64,000 nt of DNA from Simmondsia chinensis (Eukaryota; Streptophyta; Magnoliopsida; Caryophyllales; Simmondsiaceae): positions 4,286,637 through 4,350,636 of the forward strand of contig JAGTTD010000003.1 of assembly GCA_018398585.1 (NCBI GenBank), given 5' to 3'. The number at the start of each line of letters is the position of its first letter. Within the stretch, counting starts at the first letter, position 1. The notes beneath the pieces are model-generated. The model saw only the letters and a list, made by a program, of their open reading frames with translations. It was not told the origin of the DNA and searched no databases. Positions 1-12,017 of the stretch are shown here, one piece after another. The translations under genes and the position numbers were made by a program.

Positions 1-2640
1 TAATTCGAGTTCAGTTAGCAAGGGAAAGATCCGTCTAAAACTTTACTCTGGAAAGTTTTATCTTTGCAAAATATGTTGCACGTCCCTTATTTGCATAGAA
101 ATCTTGTTTCTAGTGCTCTACTTAACAAAGCTGGTTTTAAATTAACTTTTGAATTTGATAACCTTGTTATCACTAAAAACACCAACTTTGTGGGCAAGGG
201 CTTTTGTAATGGGGGACTCTTTGCACTTGATGTTCAAAAGAATGAGAATGCATCCACTTCTTCTTATATTGCTTGGACATATTAATTATTATTCTGTTAA
301 GAAGCTTAAACAAATGAGTTTAATTCCAAAATGTAGTTTAACTGAACTTGACAAATGTGATATATGTGTTGAGACCAAGCACCTAAAACCCCTTTTAATA
401 AATCAGTTGAACGAACATCTTACCTACTTGAACTAGTAAATAGTGACTTTGGTGGCCTAAGAACACCCTGAGTCAAGGTAGTAAAAGATACTATACTACG
501 TTCGTCGATGACCACTCGAGAATCACGAAGGTGTATCTCCTAAGTTCTAAGGATGACGCTGAGGCGATGTTCCTCAAATATAAGGCAGAAGTTGAAAACC
601 AATTAGTTCGTAGAATTAAGAGGATTAAAGCTGATAGAGGAGGTGAGCATGATGCTACCTTCCTTAAGAAACATTGTGATGAATGTGGCATAATTCAAGA
701 GCTATCAGCCTCATATACACTCAAACACAACGGTATAGCCGAAAGAAAGAACAGGACCCTTAAAGAGACGATGGATGCTATGTTAATTAGCTCAGGCTGA
801 CCCTCGGGCTTATGGGGGGAAGCCATGATATATGCGTGCCATTTTCTTAGTAGGGTTCCACATAAAAAGTTTGACAAAACACCTCATAAATTATGGAAGT
901 TCTATGCGCCTAACCTTCAATGCCTCAAAATGTCTAGTTAAAGTTTCGGTACAAGAATTTGAATGAAGTAAAATAGGCCCCAAAATAGTAGATGTTATGT
1001 TTATTGGATATGCTATGAACTGCGCTGCATGTAGATTCATGTTACTGAATAGCTCGAGCCTTGGGCTAAGTAAGATCATGGAGTCTCAAGATGCTGAGTT
1101 CTTCAAGCACGTGTTTCCCATGAAAGAATTTATGCATGTGTCATTGCCTGTCTCCTTACCTGATGCATCTACTCTTTCATCTAGTCATTTGTCCCCTGAA
1201 CACGAGGTTTAGGAACTCAGAAGAAGTAAAAGGGATCGACTCGAAACTAGTTTTAGACCTAACTTCATTACTACATTCTTGTCTAAACACCCTAATTTTA
1301 ATGAACACGTTGTCAGTGCATTCATGTTAGAGAAAGATCCAAAGATGCTCCACTTTGGAAAGAGGCAGTTAATAATGAGCTAGACTCAATTATGAGTAAT
1401 AACACTTGGTTGTTAGTGGACTTTCTTGGAGGATGGAAACCCATATGGTGTAAATGGCTGTTTAAAAAAAAATTGAGGGCTAATGGGTCCATTGATATGT
1501 TTAAGGCTAGATTAGTGGCTAAGGAGTACCCTAAAAAACAAGGTCTAGCTTCTTTGACACCTATTACCTCATAACTAAGATAGACACTGTAAAAGCTTGA
1601 TTGCTCTAGCATCCATACATAACCTTTCAGTACATCAAATGGACATCAAACCACTTTCTTGAATGGTGACCTTAAGGAGGAAATTTGCATGGTGCAAACC
1701 GAGGGGTTCGAGGTTCTTGGTATGGAGCATAAACTTTGTAAACTTGCACAATCCTAGTATGGTCTGAAGCAAGCTCCCAACAATGGTATCAAAAGTTTGA
1801 TTGCACTTTGGTCATGCATGGTTATGTTGTTAACAGTGGTGATGCATGTGCGTACTCTAAATATGTTGATAATGATTTTGTGATTATCTGCTTGTATGTC
1901 GATGACATGCTTATTTTTGGTACAAATGTGAATGTTGTGAATGCTACTAAGTGTTTCTTGAGTTCATGCTTTGATATGAAAGACCCAGGCGAGGCTGATG
2001 TGATACTTGGCATTAAAATTATTAGATCATCTAAGGGCTTGACTCTAAGTCAATCCCACTATGTGGAGAAAATATTGAGGAAGTTTGGTCACTTCTATGA
2101 CACTCCTGCTAAAACTCCCTTTGACACGAGTGTTCGCTTGAAAAGGAACATAGGTGATCGCGAGTCATAGGCCAAATGTGCTAAGATTATTGGTAGCGTT
2201 ATGATTTTGATGAATTGCACTCATCTTGATATTGGCTATGCTATTAGTAGATTGAGTTGTTATACCCATAGTCCAAGTGATGAGCAGTGGGTTGCTCTAG
2301 TCAGACTTTTGAGATGCCTTCGAGGTACCATGGACTGGGGACTTAATTATAAACAATTCCCTATTATTTTAGAGGGAAATTGTGATGCCAATGTGGTATC
2401 TAACATTGATGAAATTAACTCTACTAGTGGCTATATTTTTAAGCTTGCTAACAGTGCTGTGTCTTAGAAAAATCTTGTAAGAAGACTTGCATTGCTAAAT
2501 CCATGATTGAATATGAGTTTATTGCTCTAGAGATGGCAGGTTTAGAAGCTGAATAGTTGAGAATGTGCTGGGAGACATTCCATTATGGGGGAAGCCGAAG
2601 TCTGCATTGTGACTCACATGTTGCCCTTGAAGTGACGTAG
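1..2640 (+). pseudogene. copia gag-pol remnant (pre-integrase, INT, RT, RNase H)
   Basis: Broken polyprotein spread over several frames. The GAG-pre-integrase part lies at about 64-420 (MLHVPYLHRNLVS, then GHINYYSVKKL and CDICVETK of the HHCC finger in the next frame, so there is a frameshift near 270). The integrase core covers about 490-1080: first Asp in FVDDHSR, second in KADRGGEH, catalytic Glu in NGIAERKNRT. The reverse transcriptase starts near 1330; the WCKWLFKKK region is visible and the YVDD box (YVDDMLIFG) lies near 1895-1925. RNase H covers about 2200-2640 and is broken by a TAG near 2465 and a frameshift. At least six stops or shifts separate these blocks, so no polyprotein can be made. 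Order and motifs are typical of plant copia; the lineage within copia was not assigned. Confidence 0.85.
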
Positions 2641-3177
2641 GGTGAGATGTATAATGGCAAGCGCAGACATATTCGCCTGAGTCATGGTGTAGTAAGGCTC
2701 TTACTGTTGTCCATAGCCTATTGTGGTAGTGTGGGGAAGCACATCTAATGGACATTTGGCGTGAGGATGAGCTTAAGGCTCTTAATGGTGTCCATAGCCT
2801 ATGATAGTGGTGTGGGGTAGCACAATTAATGGACTCACCAACTAGAATATGGGGGTGGTAAGACATCCTCTGTTGAGAGTAAGGGCTTATTCTCCAGAGC
2901 ATTCTCGATTAGCCAGGTATCGAATTTGTATTTTTTAGAAGGACCTCATACGTCCAGATCGCGGAGTGCGTTTCAACTTGAAAACCACATGAAGGGGATG
3001 TGTGCACTCTTCACAATGACTGCTCATGGTTCAAGACTACGTTAACCATAGGGTGGTTGTAGGAAATGCATGTTCACTAGGAGCCAATTCAAGTCCAAAA
3101 GACATTGGTATCGTCAAGTGTCGTTCTCATTGCTCAATAGCCTTTTTTTCTTTCTTCCTTTCTAAAAATTAAATCAT
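2641..3177 (+). other. copia X 3' untranslated region
   Basis: No coding similarity is seen after the RNase H remnant. Two related stretches with the phrase 'tgtccatagcctat' occur near 2700-2730 and 2785-2805, an imperfect internal duplication of about 80 bp. The segment ends at the polypurine tract. Confidence 0.5.
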
Positions 3178-3186
3178 GTGGGGGAT
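3178..3186 (+). promoter_or_regulatory. polypurine tract of copia X
   Basis: GTGGGGGAT lies directly before the LTR start TGTTGGATTATTAG. This purine run is the usual plus-strand primer site of a copia element and fixes the LTR's left boundary. Confidence 0.7.
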
Positions 3187-5467
3187 TGTTGGATTATTAG
3201 CGTAATGTGCTTCAATTTTGTTTCTCTTGTAGAAAATCTCAATTCCATATACGAAGAATAGCAAAGGGAGGTCTAGTTTGTATACTCCCACTCCTTCTCT
3301 TTGGTGTACCACTCACCAATGCGTACGCGCCCACCTTGCCTGGTCGAGCAGGCCAGGGTGTCGAAGTGCGGAGTGGTGTGGACTTTTTCTAACTTGGACC
3401 ATTATTTTTGTGGGCATTATATTTTTACTTGTCATAAATGAACTCCAGGGGAGTTCCAGGACTATGCTAGAGCTTGTGGTTTGAGCTTGGGCTCGAGGTG
3501 CCCCCTTGTGTCCAACCTCGAGGCTGTTATGCTCAAGCTATTGTCCGTTACTTTGGGTATGAAGCATAGGGGAATCGTCAATGTCTAAAAAAATTCCCAC
3601 AAGGCTGGAGACATCAAAAGAAAGGTAAAAATGGGTCCTAAGGCATAGGGTTCAAAGATAGAAGAAGGAACATTCTTTGGCATCTAAGAAACATCCTCAT
3701 TGATGGTACCAAGATCAGTAGGGCTCTGAAGCCTATCAGAGACCACGGAAATGTCTGATTGAGGTAAACGTGCCAACTGCTCAGTATGGCTCTCAGCGTG
3801 GGGGATGGAGGCAGAGACAACATGAGAGATTTGAGCCATTTCTTAGTGGTTAAGAATCTTAAGACACAAAGAGCAGGATAATAATGGAGAGCAAAGGCAT
3901 CAAAAGTAGAAAGCAGGTGTTTTTGAGCCTTGATGAAAACAAAGAGAGAGCATAGAGTATAAAAGTGAAGTTTTGAAGCCCTAACTTTCATATTTATTGA
4001 CGCGTGGGAATGAAGGAAGGTGAAACATCAAACAGCGCTCTCTTAAGCTCCCTATAGCCATTGAGGGTCAAATCAAGCAGCCTTTTTACCCATTGGAAAG
4101 TTGAAATTACCAATGGCTAAAAGGGGCCATGCGTTTACACCCTAAATTCGAGGAAGATGTGATGACAACATTTTAAGTAAAGCGCCACGTGCTTGTCCCA
4201 TGAGGCCATCCTCGAGGAAGGTAAGGCCTTGTGATGTTAAGATAGCAGTGTCTCGAGCCCAGTTGCTTGAGGAGTTTAAACCCTGACAGGAGTATTAGCC
4301 ACTCAAGGCTCGAGATGGTTGAGGGGTAAAGGAGCTCGAGCTTAAGGGACTTCGTAGAAGCTAGGAGGTTTCCAAGCTCGAGGCAGTTATTTAGAGTGCA
4401 ATTTCAGATGCGTAGGCTTTAGGCTTATCCAACATCATGCGGGGCACCTAGAATGGACTTCAGCTGAAAAGGGGATGTGGGTTTCTAGAAAGACGCTCTA
4501 GGGAGACTTTCACTATCCATTCACTCGCCAACGAAGCTTTGAGGCCAAAGTAAGAAGAAAATGCTGCGGAAATAGGGAGCAACATTTTTTTTTTCTATAA
4601 ATAAAAGACACTATTGTAGTTGTAAAATGTCTAACACCACCCATATAAAACTTCTTCAAGTTTTTCTATAACACACTTGTGCTTTTTATCAAGGAGTAGT
4701 GTAACTTAAGTTAGCTTAGCATAGATCATGTTGTAATTGCTTCATCAGTAATACAATTCTTCGAGTTTCTGGTATGAAATCTTTCTATTAATCTGCTCCA
4801 AAAATCGACAAGGCTTTCATGGCCAAGGCTTGAACTTGATTGCGTTGGTCTTAATACTATTGTCACTGCTTAATAAGTCGGGTGAACTTAGGTTTGAACC
4901 ATTGTTGAAGGGCTTGAATGGCCAAGGCTTCACCTGGATTGCATTGGTCCTCATCCAATATAGTTTGCTCTACCTAAATTTTGTCAGACTCTAACTCTCT
5001 TAATTTATTATAAGTCAAGAGTGCCAAGTCTAAAAATCTAATTGACTCGGGCCTATTAAAGGACTGCTAAGCTCTTGGTTTGTCTCCACCCCAGTTCTTG
5101 ACTTTTAACTATGCGAGGAAAAGTTTCTATGCACCTTGCTCTGTCACTGTAACTGCCACTTGAGTTAGGACCATATCCCTTTAATTTTCTGTCATCATAT
5201 ATATATATATCTCAAAAAAATTGACAAAAAAAAAAGAAGTCTCCTAAATTGGAGCATAAGCAGAATCCTTGAGCTTGACAAATGATGATGGAGAAACCAT
5301 AATCATCACCTCCTTTTCTCCAAAAAGGTGGGTGGTTGAGGTCAAAGATGTGTGATTAGAAATTTTTACTCATTCCTTGGTCGCGGTGAGTCCCATTTGC
5401 GTGTTTGTTTACATTTTTATTTACTGCAACCAAAGCATACTATTAACAAACAAAAAAACCAAACACA
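3187..5467 (+). repeat. 3' LTR of copia X and unresolved repeat sequence
   Basis: The LTR start at 3187 is supported by the polypurine tract. The second LTR is outside the window, so the end cannot be set by comparison; 5467 is inferred from where copia D's LTR homology resumes. The stretch is long for one LTR and may include a further insertion: about 3470-4400 is rich in 'ctcgag' phrases, a TATA-like box follows at 4596, and 4808-4965 contains an imperfect direct repeat around 'ggccaaggctt' about 105 bp apart. No host gene is seen. A 52-codon antisense frame (3684-3839) and an overlapping one (3638-3991) are probably chance. Confidence 0.45.
4596..4603 (+). promoter_or_regulatory. TATA-like box in LTR-like sequence
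   Basis: TATAAATA follows a T-run and precedes 'aaagacactattg'. The layout resembles an LTR U3/R border, but no second LTR copy is available to confirm it. Confidence 0.35.
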
Positions 5468-5908
5468 TATGAGATTATTTCTGTCGAGCAATGTACCATG
5501 AGATGGACGTAGTCCTTAATAACATATGGAATATCTGTTTTAAGGGAAAATGGGATTACGCCATAGATAGACTAATAACAGGTTAGAATTTTATTTAATA
5601 GTTGATTTGTAAGTTTGGACTACATGTCTGCTAATGCTATAATGTAACATTTAGATAATCTGTCTTGGTTATGTGGTTGGTGATCCAAAATGTTATGTCG
5701 GTGTATTTCAGTTAGATTGTTACACTGAATTAGACCATGTTATTTTCTCATAGCTGCACTACCATTAGAAATGAGCAATTCATTTTAATCTGTCTATAGA
5801 ATAACTGTAAATAGAGGAAATAGTTCGAACTCGTGTATGAAATGTTAGTTGCTTTGATGTGCTGAAAAGATTAGGTTACAATACGTAAGTGAAATCTAGC
5901 ATGCGTTG
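5468..5908 (+). repeat. copia D 5' LTR, left piece
   Basis: Matches 46590 onward of D's 3' LTR (shared 'ggaatatctg', 'agactaataaca', 'gtcttggttatgtg'), then 56800-56905 after the Athila-like insertion. It stops abruptly at 'catgcgttg', the point where copia A begins. The sequence resumes at 40193. Confidence 0.85.
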
Positions 5909-6854
5909 TGTTGGAATTGCTGGACTGAAAAACTCAATTATTTTAATTAAATACAATTATTTTATTAATTTATTGTCTGATTATATTTTACGAGTCAAAT
6001 ATACGTGTGATTGTTTTCTAAACGCTGCATGAGATGGACGTAGTCCAAGATAACATGTTGAGTTCGGTTTAAGTGGTCAATGAGATTAAGCCATAGATAG
6101 ATTTGAATAAAATTAGTGATATGTTATCAAAGTATATTCGAGTAAGTGATAAGTTTGGACAACTTGTTTGATAAGACTATAATATGATATTTTAGATGAC
6201 TTGACTTGGTCATAAGGATAAGGATCCAAAAATGTTATATTGGTGTTGTTTATAAGATTAGAACACTAGCTGAACCACCTAAATTACATATTTATTAATC
6301 CGAAATAACTAATTCATTAAAGTAAGATGATGACTCTAAATCCAGAAAATAGTCATAACTCGTGCATGAAATGTTTGTTGCTTTGATGTGCTAAAAGGAT
6401 TAGGTCATAATACACAGCTGAAATCTCACGTGCATTGGGTAACGACAAGAAGTGTAGCTAGATTAGGTAATACTAGACATCTATAGTCTCTTACAAGATA
6501 CAGATTTTCCTTTTGTTGATTCGCAAACATATGAATAGATTTAAGAATTAGTATAGGTATGCAAGGGGTCATTGCTGAGAAGATCTCGTGGTTTTGATGA
6601 TTCATCCCGGGCAATAATTGTGGTATGTAATCTAGGTATTTCTAATTCCTTTTCTTTGAAGCTTTCCTTTAATTTTTGCATTTCTATTTATGCTTTTAGT
6701 TTAATGTTTATTATGCTTTGATATTCTATGTAGTTATGTATAGATTAGAAAGAGGTCCTTACATTTAAAATTATTGAATTTTAAAATTGCTTCCACTACG
6801 CATGATCTAATTAATTTAGGAAAATTTAGTTTTAGAAATTAAATTTTCCTAATA
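5909..6854 (+). repeat. copia A 5' LTR with internal deletion
   Basis: Starts TGTTGGAATTGC and ends CCTAATA (family CCCAACA). It is 946 bp, against about 1900 bp for A's 3' LTR. The missing ~950 bp lie near 6555: on its left the sequence matches A's 3' LTR around 30330 ('gaattagtatag'), on its right it matches around 39890 ('aaggggtcatt'). Confidence 0.8.
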
Positions 6855-6856
6855 AT

Positions 6857-6868
6857 TAGTATTAGAGC
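6857..6868 (+). promoter_or_regulatory. primer-binding site of copia A (tRNA-Met type)
   Basis: TAGTATTAGAGC follows the LTR end after two bases. It is a decayed form of the tRNA-Met primer site TGGTATCAGAGC, and matches the equivalent positions in B (15663) and D (41417). Confidence 0.7.
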
Positions 6869-6896
6869 CATGTTATGAATCAAATGTCTTACTTGA

Positions 6897-7286
6897 TGTT
6901 AGGATGATTGTTAGCTTTTGTGTTTGTAATAATGTTGTGTTTTGTTGTAATTCTTGATATAAGGTTGTAAAGGCTTTTGGCACTAAGTTACATTTAAGGT
7001 TAGTTAAGTCGGTTAGAGGTCAAGGCTAGCTAGTTGAGTCAATTGTGGTAGCTCTTATTGTTAGTTGAGTCAGTTAGAGTGTTGCTGGTTCATTATATCT
7101 TGATTGAGTATAAGTAGCCTTGTTCTAAGTGTAATTCACATTAAATCAAATACAAAAATATCTTTTGATATCAATTCTCTCTCTCATCTAACTCTCTCTC
7201 TAATTTCTCATCTCCCTTCACTTCTTATATCATCTCAATCTCTTCTTCCACTAGGTTAACTTCAAGATTGATCTTGAAGCTTAACA
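6897..7286 (+). repeat. 5' LTR of gypsy element 1
   Basis: Bounded by TGTTAGG and TTAACA, with the primer site two bases downstream. The start is inferred from the TGTTA/TAACA ends and from where copia A's leader is interrupted, because no second LTR copy is present. A pyrimidine-rich 'ctctctctc' stretch lies near 7180-7230. Confidence 0.65.
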
Positions 7287-7288
7287 AT

Positions 7289-7301
7289 TGGTATCAGAGC
7301 C
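7289..7301 (+). promoter_or_regulatory. primer-binding site, tRNA-Met
   Basis: TGGTATCAGAGCC is a perfect plant initiator tRNA-Met primer site, two bases after the LTR end. Confidence 0.85.
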
Positions 7302-7372
7302 CGTGTTGTTGCTGCTCTGATCCTTTACTTCTTGATTGATTTGAGCTGGTGAGGCGCAATAAGTAGATATCA

Positions 7373-8998
7373 ATGACTGGAGGTGTAACAACTCGATCTG
7401 GTGCTGCAAATGCTGCAGGTGCTGCTGCAAATGTTGATCCTAATGTCACTTATGCTTCGATTGTTGGTGCTAATGCTGCAGCAGGAGCTGAATACATTAC
7501 AGTAGCTCAATTGAAGAATCATATGGATGAAATATTCTCTCAAATGTAGTAATTACAGCTGGAACAAGATCGAAAGTTTGTTGATCGATTGATTCAGCAA
7601 ACTCAATGCATTGAGGATAAGGTTGTTGGATTGTAGGATCAGCTTAACAGGCAGAATTCATCCTTCGATGCTGGAATTCTGTTACCTGCTGGTCTACAGG
7701 TTCGAACTCCAGGTGTAGTGCAACCTTAAGCAGCTAGTATGGTTGTTGGACAACAGGATCATCCTCCTGATCCGGTACAAGCTCCAGTTGCATGTATGTC
7801 TTTGGGACAGAATGATCGTCCATTAGATTAGTTGCAACTTCAAAATTCTGAGAGTAATGATGCCTCAACCAGCAGTAAGAGAAGTGGTTACAGGCAGCCA
7901 AGGATTCAAATTGAGCCTTTTGATGGAAAATAGCCACAAACATGGATCGGAAGTTGTGATCAATACTCCCATTTCTATCCCATTGAAGATGCTGAGAAAG
8001 TGGAGCTAGCAGCTATGTATCTCCAAGGAGATCATGAGGTATGGCTTTACAGTGAGTAATCCTTCATTGTCTTGGGCAGAATTTGTGGGAGAACTTTGTG
8101 AACGTATGGAGATGAGGACTCAAGTGATATAGTTGATAACTTCAACAAAGTGGTGCAAATCACATCTATGAAAGAATACATGACGAGATTTGAGAACCTC
8201 AGAGCTAGTATGATTGCAGCTTATCCTCAGGCAACTGAATCATACTATGTATCAAGTTTTATTAGTGGCTTAAAACCAAAGATTAAGAACCTTGTCAAGG
8301 CTATTGGGCCAAGAACTTTATCCAAGGCCTATGCTAGGGCTAAGTTGTTTGAAGCTACGGTTCTATCTAATGAGGGACCAAGGAACAGAGGTAGTAGTTC
8401 ACATTAGCAACATAAGAGATCAGTCAAGTCCAGGTCTATTTGTTCTGATGAGAAGAAGGTCCAAAGATTATGTCATAAATGTAATCAGCCTTATTCTTTT
8501 GGACCTAAATGCAATCCCAAGTTCCTTATTTCTGCAAAAGGAGCTATGGTAGATAATGAATCTAAAGAAGATGAAACAGATGTTGAGCGGGACAGTTCTA
8601 ATCATGAATCTTAAGAGAAGCTTCTTGAAGATGAAGTAGAGATCTCTATGAAAGCCTTGACAGGAAATGGGGCTCATAACACCATTAGAATCAGAGGACA
8701 AGCTGGCAAGAAGTTCGTAGTTATTCAGATTGACAATGGTAGCACTCATTGCTTCATTAATCCAAAGGTGGTGAGAAAGCTTGGGAAGGATATGAACAAG
8801 ACACAATCATTAGCTGTGACAGTTGCTGATGGGAATTCCATTTTTCCTCAGACCAAATGCCAAGAATTCCAGTGGACTTTGCAAGATCACAAGTTTGAGT
8901 ATGACTTTAGGGTCTTGCCTTTAGGTGGATGTGATATGATTCTTGGTTTGGATTGGATGAGATCTTTTAGTCCGGTGATCTTTGATTTGCCAAGCTAA
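7373..8998 (+). pseudogene. gag-protease region of gypsy element 1
   Basis: Likely start ATG at 7373, giving an Ala-rich N terminus (MTGGVTTRSGAAN) that stops after about 58 codons. The frame continues through several TAG codons that look like former CAG. The gag domain is clear at 8150-8407 (MKEYMTRFENLRASM, SSFISGLKPKIKNLVKA). The nucleocapsid finger near 8470-8525 reads CHKCNQPYSFGPKCNPKF, where GPKC replaces the GHKC seen in gypsy 2, so the metal-binding His is lost. Retropepsin covers 8648-8998; its active-site triad is IDNGSTHCF where gypsy 2 keeps DSG, and GLDWM follows. Gag would form the particle and retropepsin would cut the polyprotein; neither can work here. Confidence 0.85.
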
Positions 8999-9060
8999 CA
9001 GTGACTTTTGAAAGGCAAGGATCTTCTGTAACATTGCAAGGCATGGCTGAGCAGGCTTAA

Positions 9061-11973
9061 TTGCAGTTGTTAAAGGGCAAGAGTTTAGAAAATGGATTCA
9101 AGAAGGGTGTTTATCAGTGGGTTGGACAATTGTTTGCAATTTCACATACTGATTTGGGAGAGCCATCGCATCCTGAGGTGCAGGCATTGATATGAGTTTG
9201 GGGATCTGTTTGAGCAGCCAAAGACTTTACCTCCTAAGAGGAACTTGGATCACGCAATTCCTTTCAAGCCTAACTCAGAACCAGTAAAGTTAAGGCACTA
9301 CAAGTACCCTTATTCACAGAAGACAAAGATTGAAAAGCAAGTGGATGACTTACTCAAGACTTGCTTCATTGGACAAAGCCACGGCCCTTTTGCTTCTCCG
9401 GTGATATTGGTTAAGAAGAAAGATGGCTTGGCTAGAATATGCATTGACTACAAGTAGCTTAATTCTCTTACAATCAAGGATAAATTTCCAATTCCTATCA
9501 TTGATGACTTGTTGGATGAATTACATGGTGCATACTTCTTTTCCAAGCCTGACTTGAGACAAGGTTATCATAAAATCCGGGCGATGGAAAAAGATGTTTA
9601 CAAGACTGCCTTTAGCACTCATCATGGGAATTTTGAGTTCGTGGTTATGCCTTTTGGCTTAACCAATGCTCCAGCTACTCAATAATGAATGATGTGTTCA
9701 AGAAATTCTTGAGGAGGTTTATGTTGGTATTCTTTGACGATATTTTGATTTGTAGTTCCACCATGGAAGAACATTTGAAGCATTTGAGGGAAGTATTCTT
9801 GGTGATGCGTGATCACAAGTTGTTTGCTAAATTGGTTATGTGCTTTTTTATTCATGCTCAACTTGAGTACTTAGGACACGTGATCTCTCATAGTGGGGTT
9901 TGTACTGATCCTTCTAAAGTTCAGGCAATGAAGGAATGGCCAATTCCTGTTACATTGAAGCAGTTGCGAGGGTTCTTGGGTTTAACTAGTTATTACAAGA
10001 AGTTTGCAGCTGGTTATGGAGCAATGGCCAAGCCCCTAACTAATCTTTTGAAAAAGGATGCCTTCAAGTGGTTTGATCAGGCACAGGGAGCATTTGAATT
10101 TTTGAAAGCAGCTATGTGTGCATCACCTATTTTGGCAATGCCAGATTTTAAGAAGAGTTTGTTCTGGAGATTGATGCTTGTGGGAGTGGCATTGGAGCTG
10201 TATTGTCTAAGAAAGGAAGGCCAATAGCCTACCTTAGTCAGGCCTTAAGTTCTAAGCATCAAGAGTTGTCCACTTATGAGAAGGAGTATCTTGCAATTCT
10301 TCTAGCAGTTGATAAGTGGAGACACTACTTGGATGGCCATCGTTTTATCATCAGGACAGACCATCAAAGCTTGAAATATTTGCTTGAGTAGAAGACTGTT
10401 ACAAGAATTCAGAAAAAAGGCTTGGTAAAGATGCTGGGTCTTGATTATGCTATTGAGTATAAGAAGGGAAAAGAGAACCAGGCAGTTGATGCTTTATCTC
10501 GAAGATTAGAAGATGTTGAGCAAGGTTATTGTGAAGTAGTTTCAGTAATTCTTCCAGTTGGGATTGAGGAAGTGTACAGGTCTTATGAGAATGAAAATTT
10601 TGCACAAGAATGTATAACAGCTTTTAGCATCAGCAAGTCTAGCAACATTGTTCTTGAGGCAGAATTATCCGTTGTCAAGGGAATTATCATATTGAAAGGG
10701 CAGTTGTACATTGGATTTGCTACCGATCTGAGACAACGAATCATCAGTGCTTCTCATGATTCAGCTTGGGGTGGCTACTCAGGTGTTGAAGGTACTTATC
10801 AGAGGATCATAGCTTATTTCAGTTGGACTGGTATGAAGAAGGAAGTGAAGGAATTTGTGTAAGCTTGTGAGACTTGTCAGCAAACCAAGTTTGGTGATCA
10901 CAGGTATCAGGGACTTCTCCAATCTCTACCCATTCCAAATGGTGATTGGCAGAACATAAGCATGGATTTTATTGAGGGCTTGCTCAAATCAAAGGGCAAG
11001 GAGGTTATTTGGGTAGTGATGGATCGTTTTACCAAGTTTAGTCACTTTGTTGCATTGGCTAGACTTGTGACAGCAGAGAAGCTTGCAAGAGTATTCCTAG
11101 ATAACATCGATAAGCTTCATGGATTACCACAATCCATAGTATCTGATCGTGACAAGCTCTTCACCAGTCATTTTTGGAAGGAATTGTTCCTCCTCATCGG
11201 CACAACTTTGGGTTTGAGTCCTTCCTATCATCCGCAGACGGATGGGCAAACAGAAATAGTTAATCAATGTATAGAGCACTACCTTTGGAGCATGGTATTC
11301 AGTCATCCTAAAGTTTGGGGAAAGTGGTTATCTTTGGCTGAGTACTGGTATAACACACAAGCTCATGATTCAATTGGCAGCACACCATTCAAGGCTTTGT
11401 ATGGTTATGATTCTCCTTCACCCTTGATGTTCCAAAAGCTCGTGACATTGATCCCTAAAGTGGCTGATTTGATGCAACAAAGAAGACAGTTGGTGCAGCT
11501 TTTGAAAGATAATCTCCATCAAGCTCAAGCAAGGATGAAGTATTATGTAGATAAGAAGCGTGTGGACAAAGCTTATGAGATTGGAGATATGGTTTATCTG
11601 AAACTTCAGCCCTACGGACAAGCTTCAATGGCAATTAGGAAGAATTTTAGGCTTTGTGCTAGATACTAGGGGCCATACAAGATCATTGAGAAGATTGGGA
11701 AAGTAGCTTACAAGTTGGAATTGCCCTCTGACTCTTACATTCACCCGGTGTTTCATGTGTTTCTTTTGAAGAAACAGGTGAAGAAAGGCCAAGGAAGTTC
11801 ACTTCAGCCATCAAAAGTGGGTTCAAATGGAGCTTTGCTGCTGTGCCCTGCTGTCATCTTCGATTCCAGGCTATAGAAGGCTAAAGGCAGATCAGTCCAA
11901 GAGGTGCTGGTATAGTGATCTAATTTGGAGAAGAAGGATGCTTCGTGGGTGGAATTTCCATTCTTGAGAAGCT
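9061..11973 (+). pseudogene. pol (RT, RNase H, integrase, chromodomain) of gypsy element 1
   Basis: RT starts near 9245 ([40 protein letters not shown]) and its catalytic box is FFDDIL near 9730. RNase H covers about 10150-10400 (RPIAYLSQALS, YEKEYLAILLAVDKW, RTDHQSLKYLL). The integrase finger lies near 10755-10880 (HDSAWGGYSG to CETCQQ). Integrase catalytic residues are visible: Asp in SMDFIEGL, Asp in VSDRDKLF, Glu in GQTEIVNQC. A GPY/F-like module ([17 protein letters not shown]) and a chromodomain-like tail (WSNLEKKDASW) follow to about 11973. Stops at about 9455, 9685, 10388, 10859 and 11667, and a frame change near 10170, disable it. Several stops are TAG in place of CAG or TGG. Confidence 0.88.
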
Positions 11974-12017
11974 AATTCCCTACCTTTCATTGCCTCTAAT
12001 TACCACTAAGTGTTATA

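Larger units (their letters stand above)
1..5467 (+). mobile_element. Ty1/copia element X, 5' part outside window
   Basis: This is the 3' part of a copia LTR retrotransposon cut by the left window edge. Domains appear in copia order: GAG-pre-integrase, integrase, reverse transcriptase, RNase H, then a polypurine tract at 3178-3186 and an LTR opening TGTTGGATTATTAG at 3187. Its proteins belong to a different family from copia copies A, B and D further right. The right end is inferred: homology to copia D's LTR starts at about 5468, and the preceding bases end in CA, as an LTR should. X may therefore sit inside D's 5' LTR, with D's first ~115 bp lying left of the window. Confidence 0.75.
6897..12017 (+). 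mobile_element. Ty3/gypsy chromovirus-type element 1, 3' LTR missing
   Basis: A 390-bp 5' LTR (TGTTAGG...CTTAACA) is followed by a tRNA-Met primer site, gag, retropepsin, RT, RNase H, integrase and a chromodomain-like tail, all on the plus strand. It interrupts copia A's leader 28 bp after A's primer site. No 3' LTR follows; the sequence meets a MITE at 12018, and A's leader resumes at 12389. The short LTR and total length of about 5 kb suggest the Reina-like chromovirus group, which is inference. Gypsy 2 (16175-21370) is a relative, with clearly similar protein but different LTRs. Confidence 0.82.
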
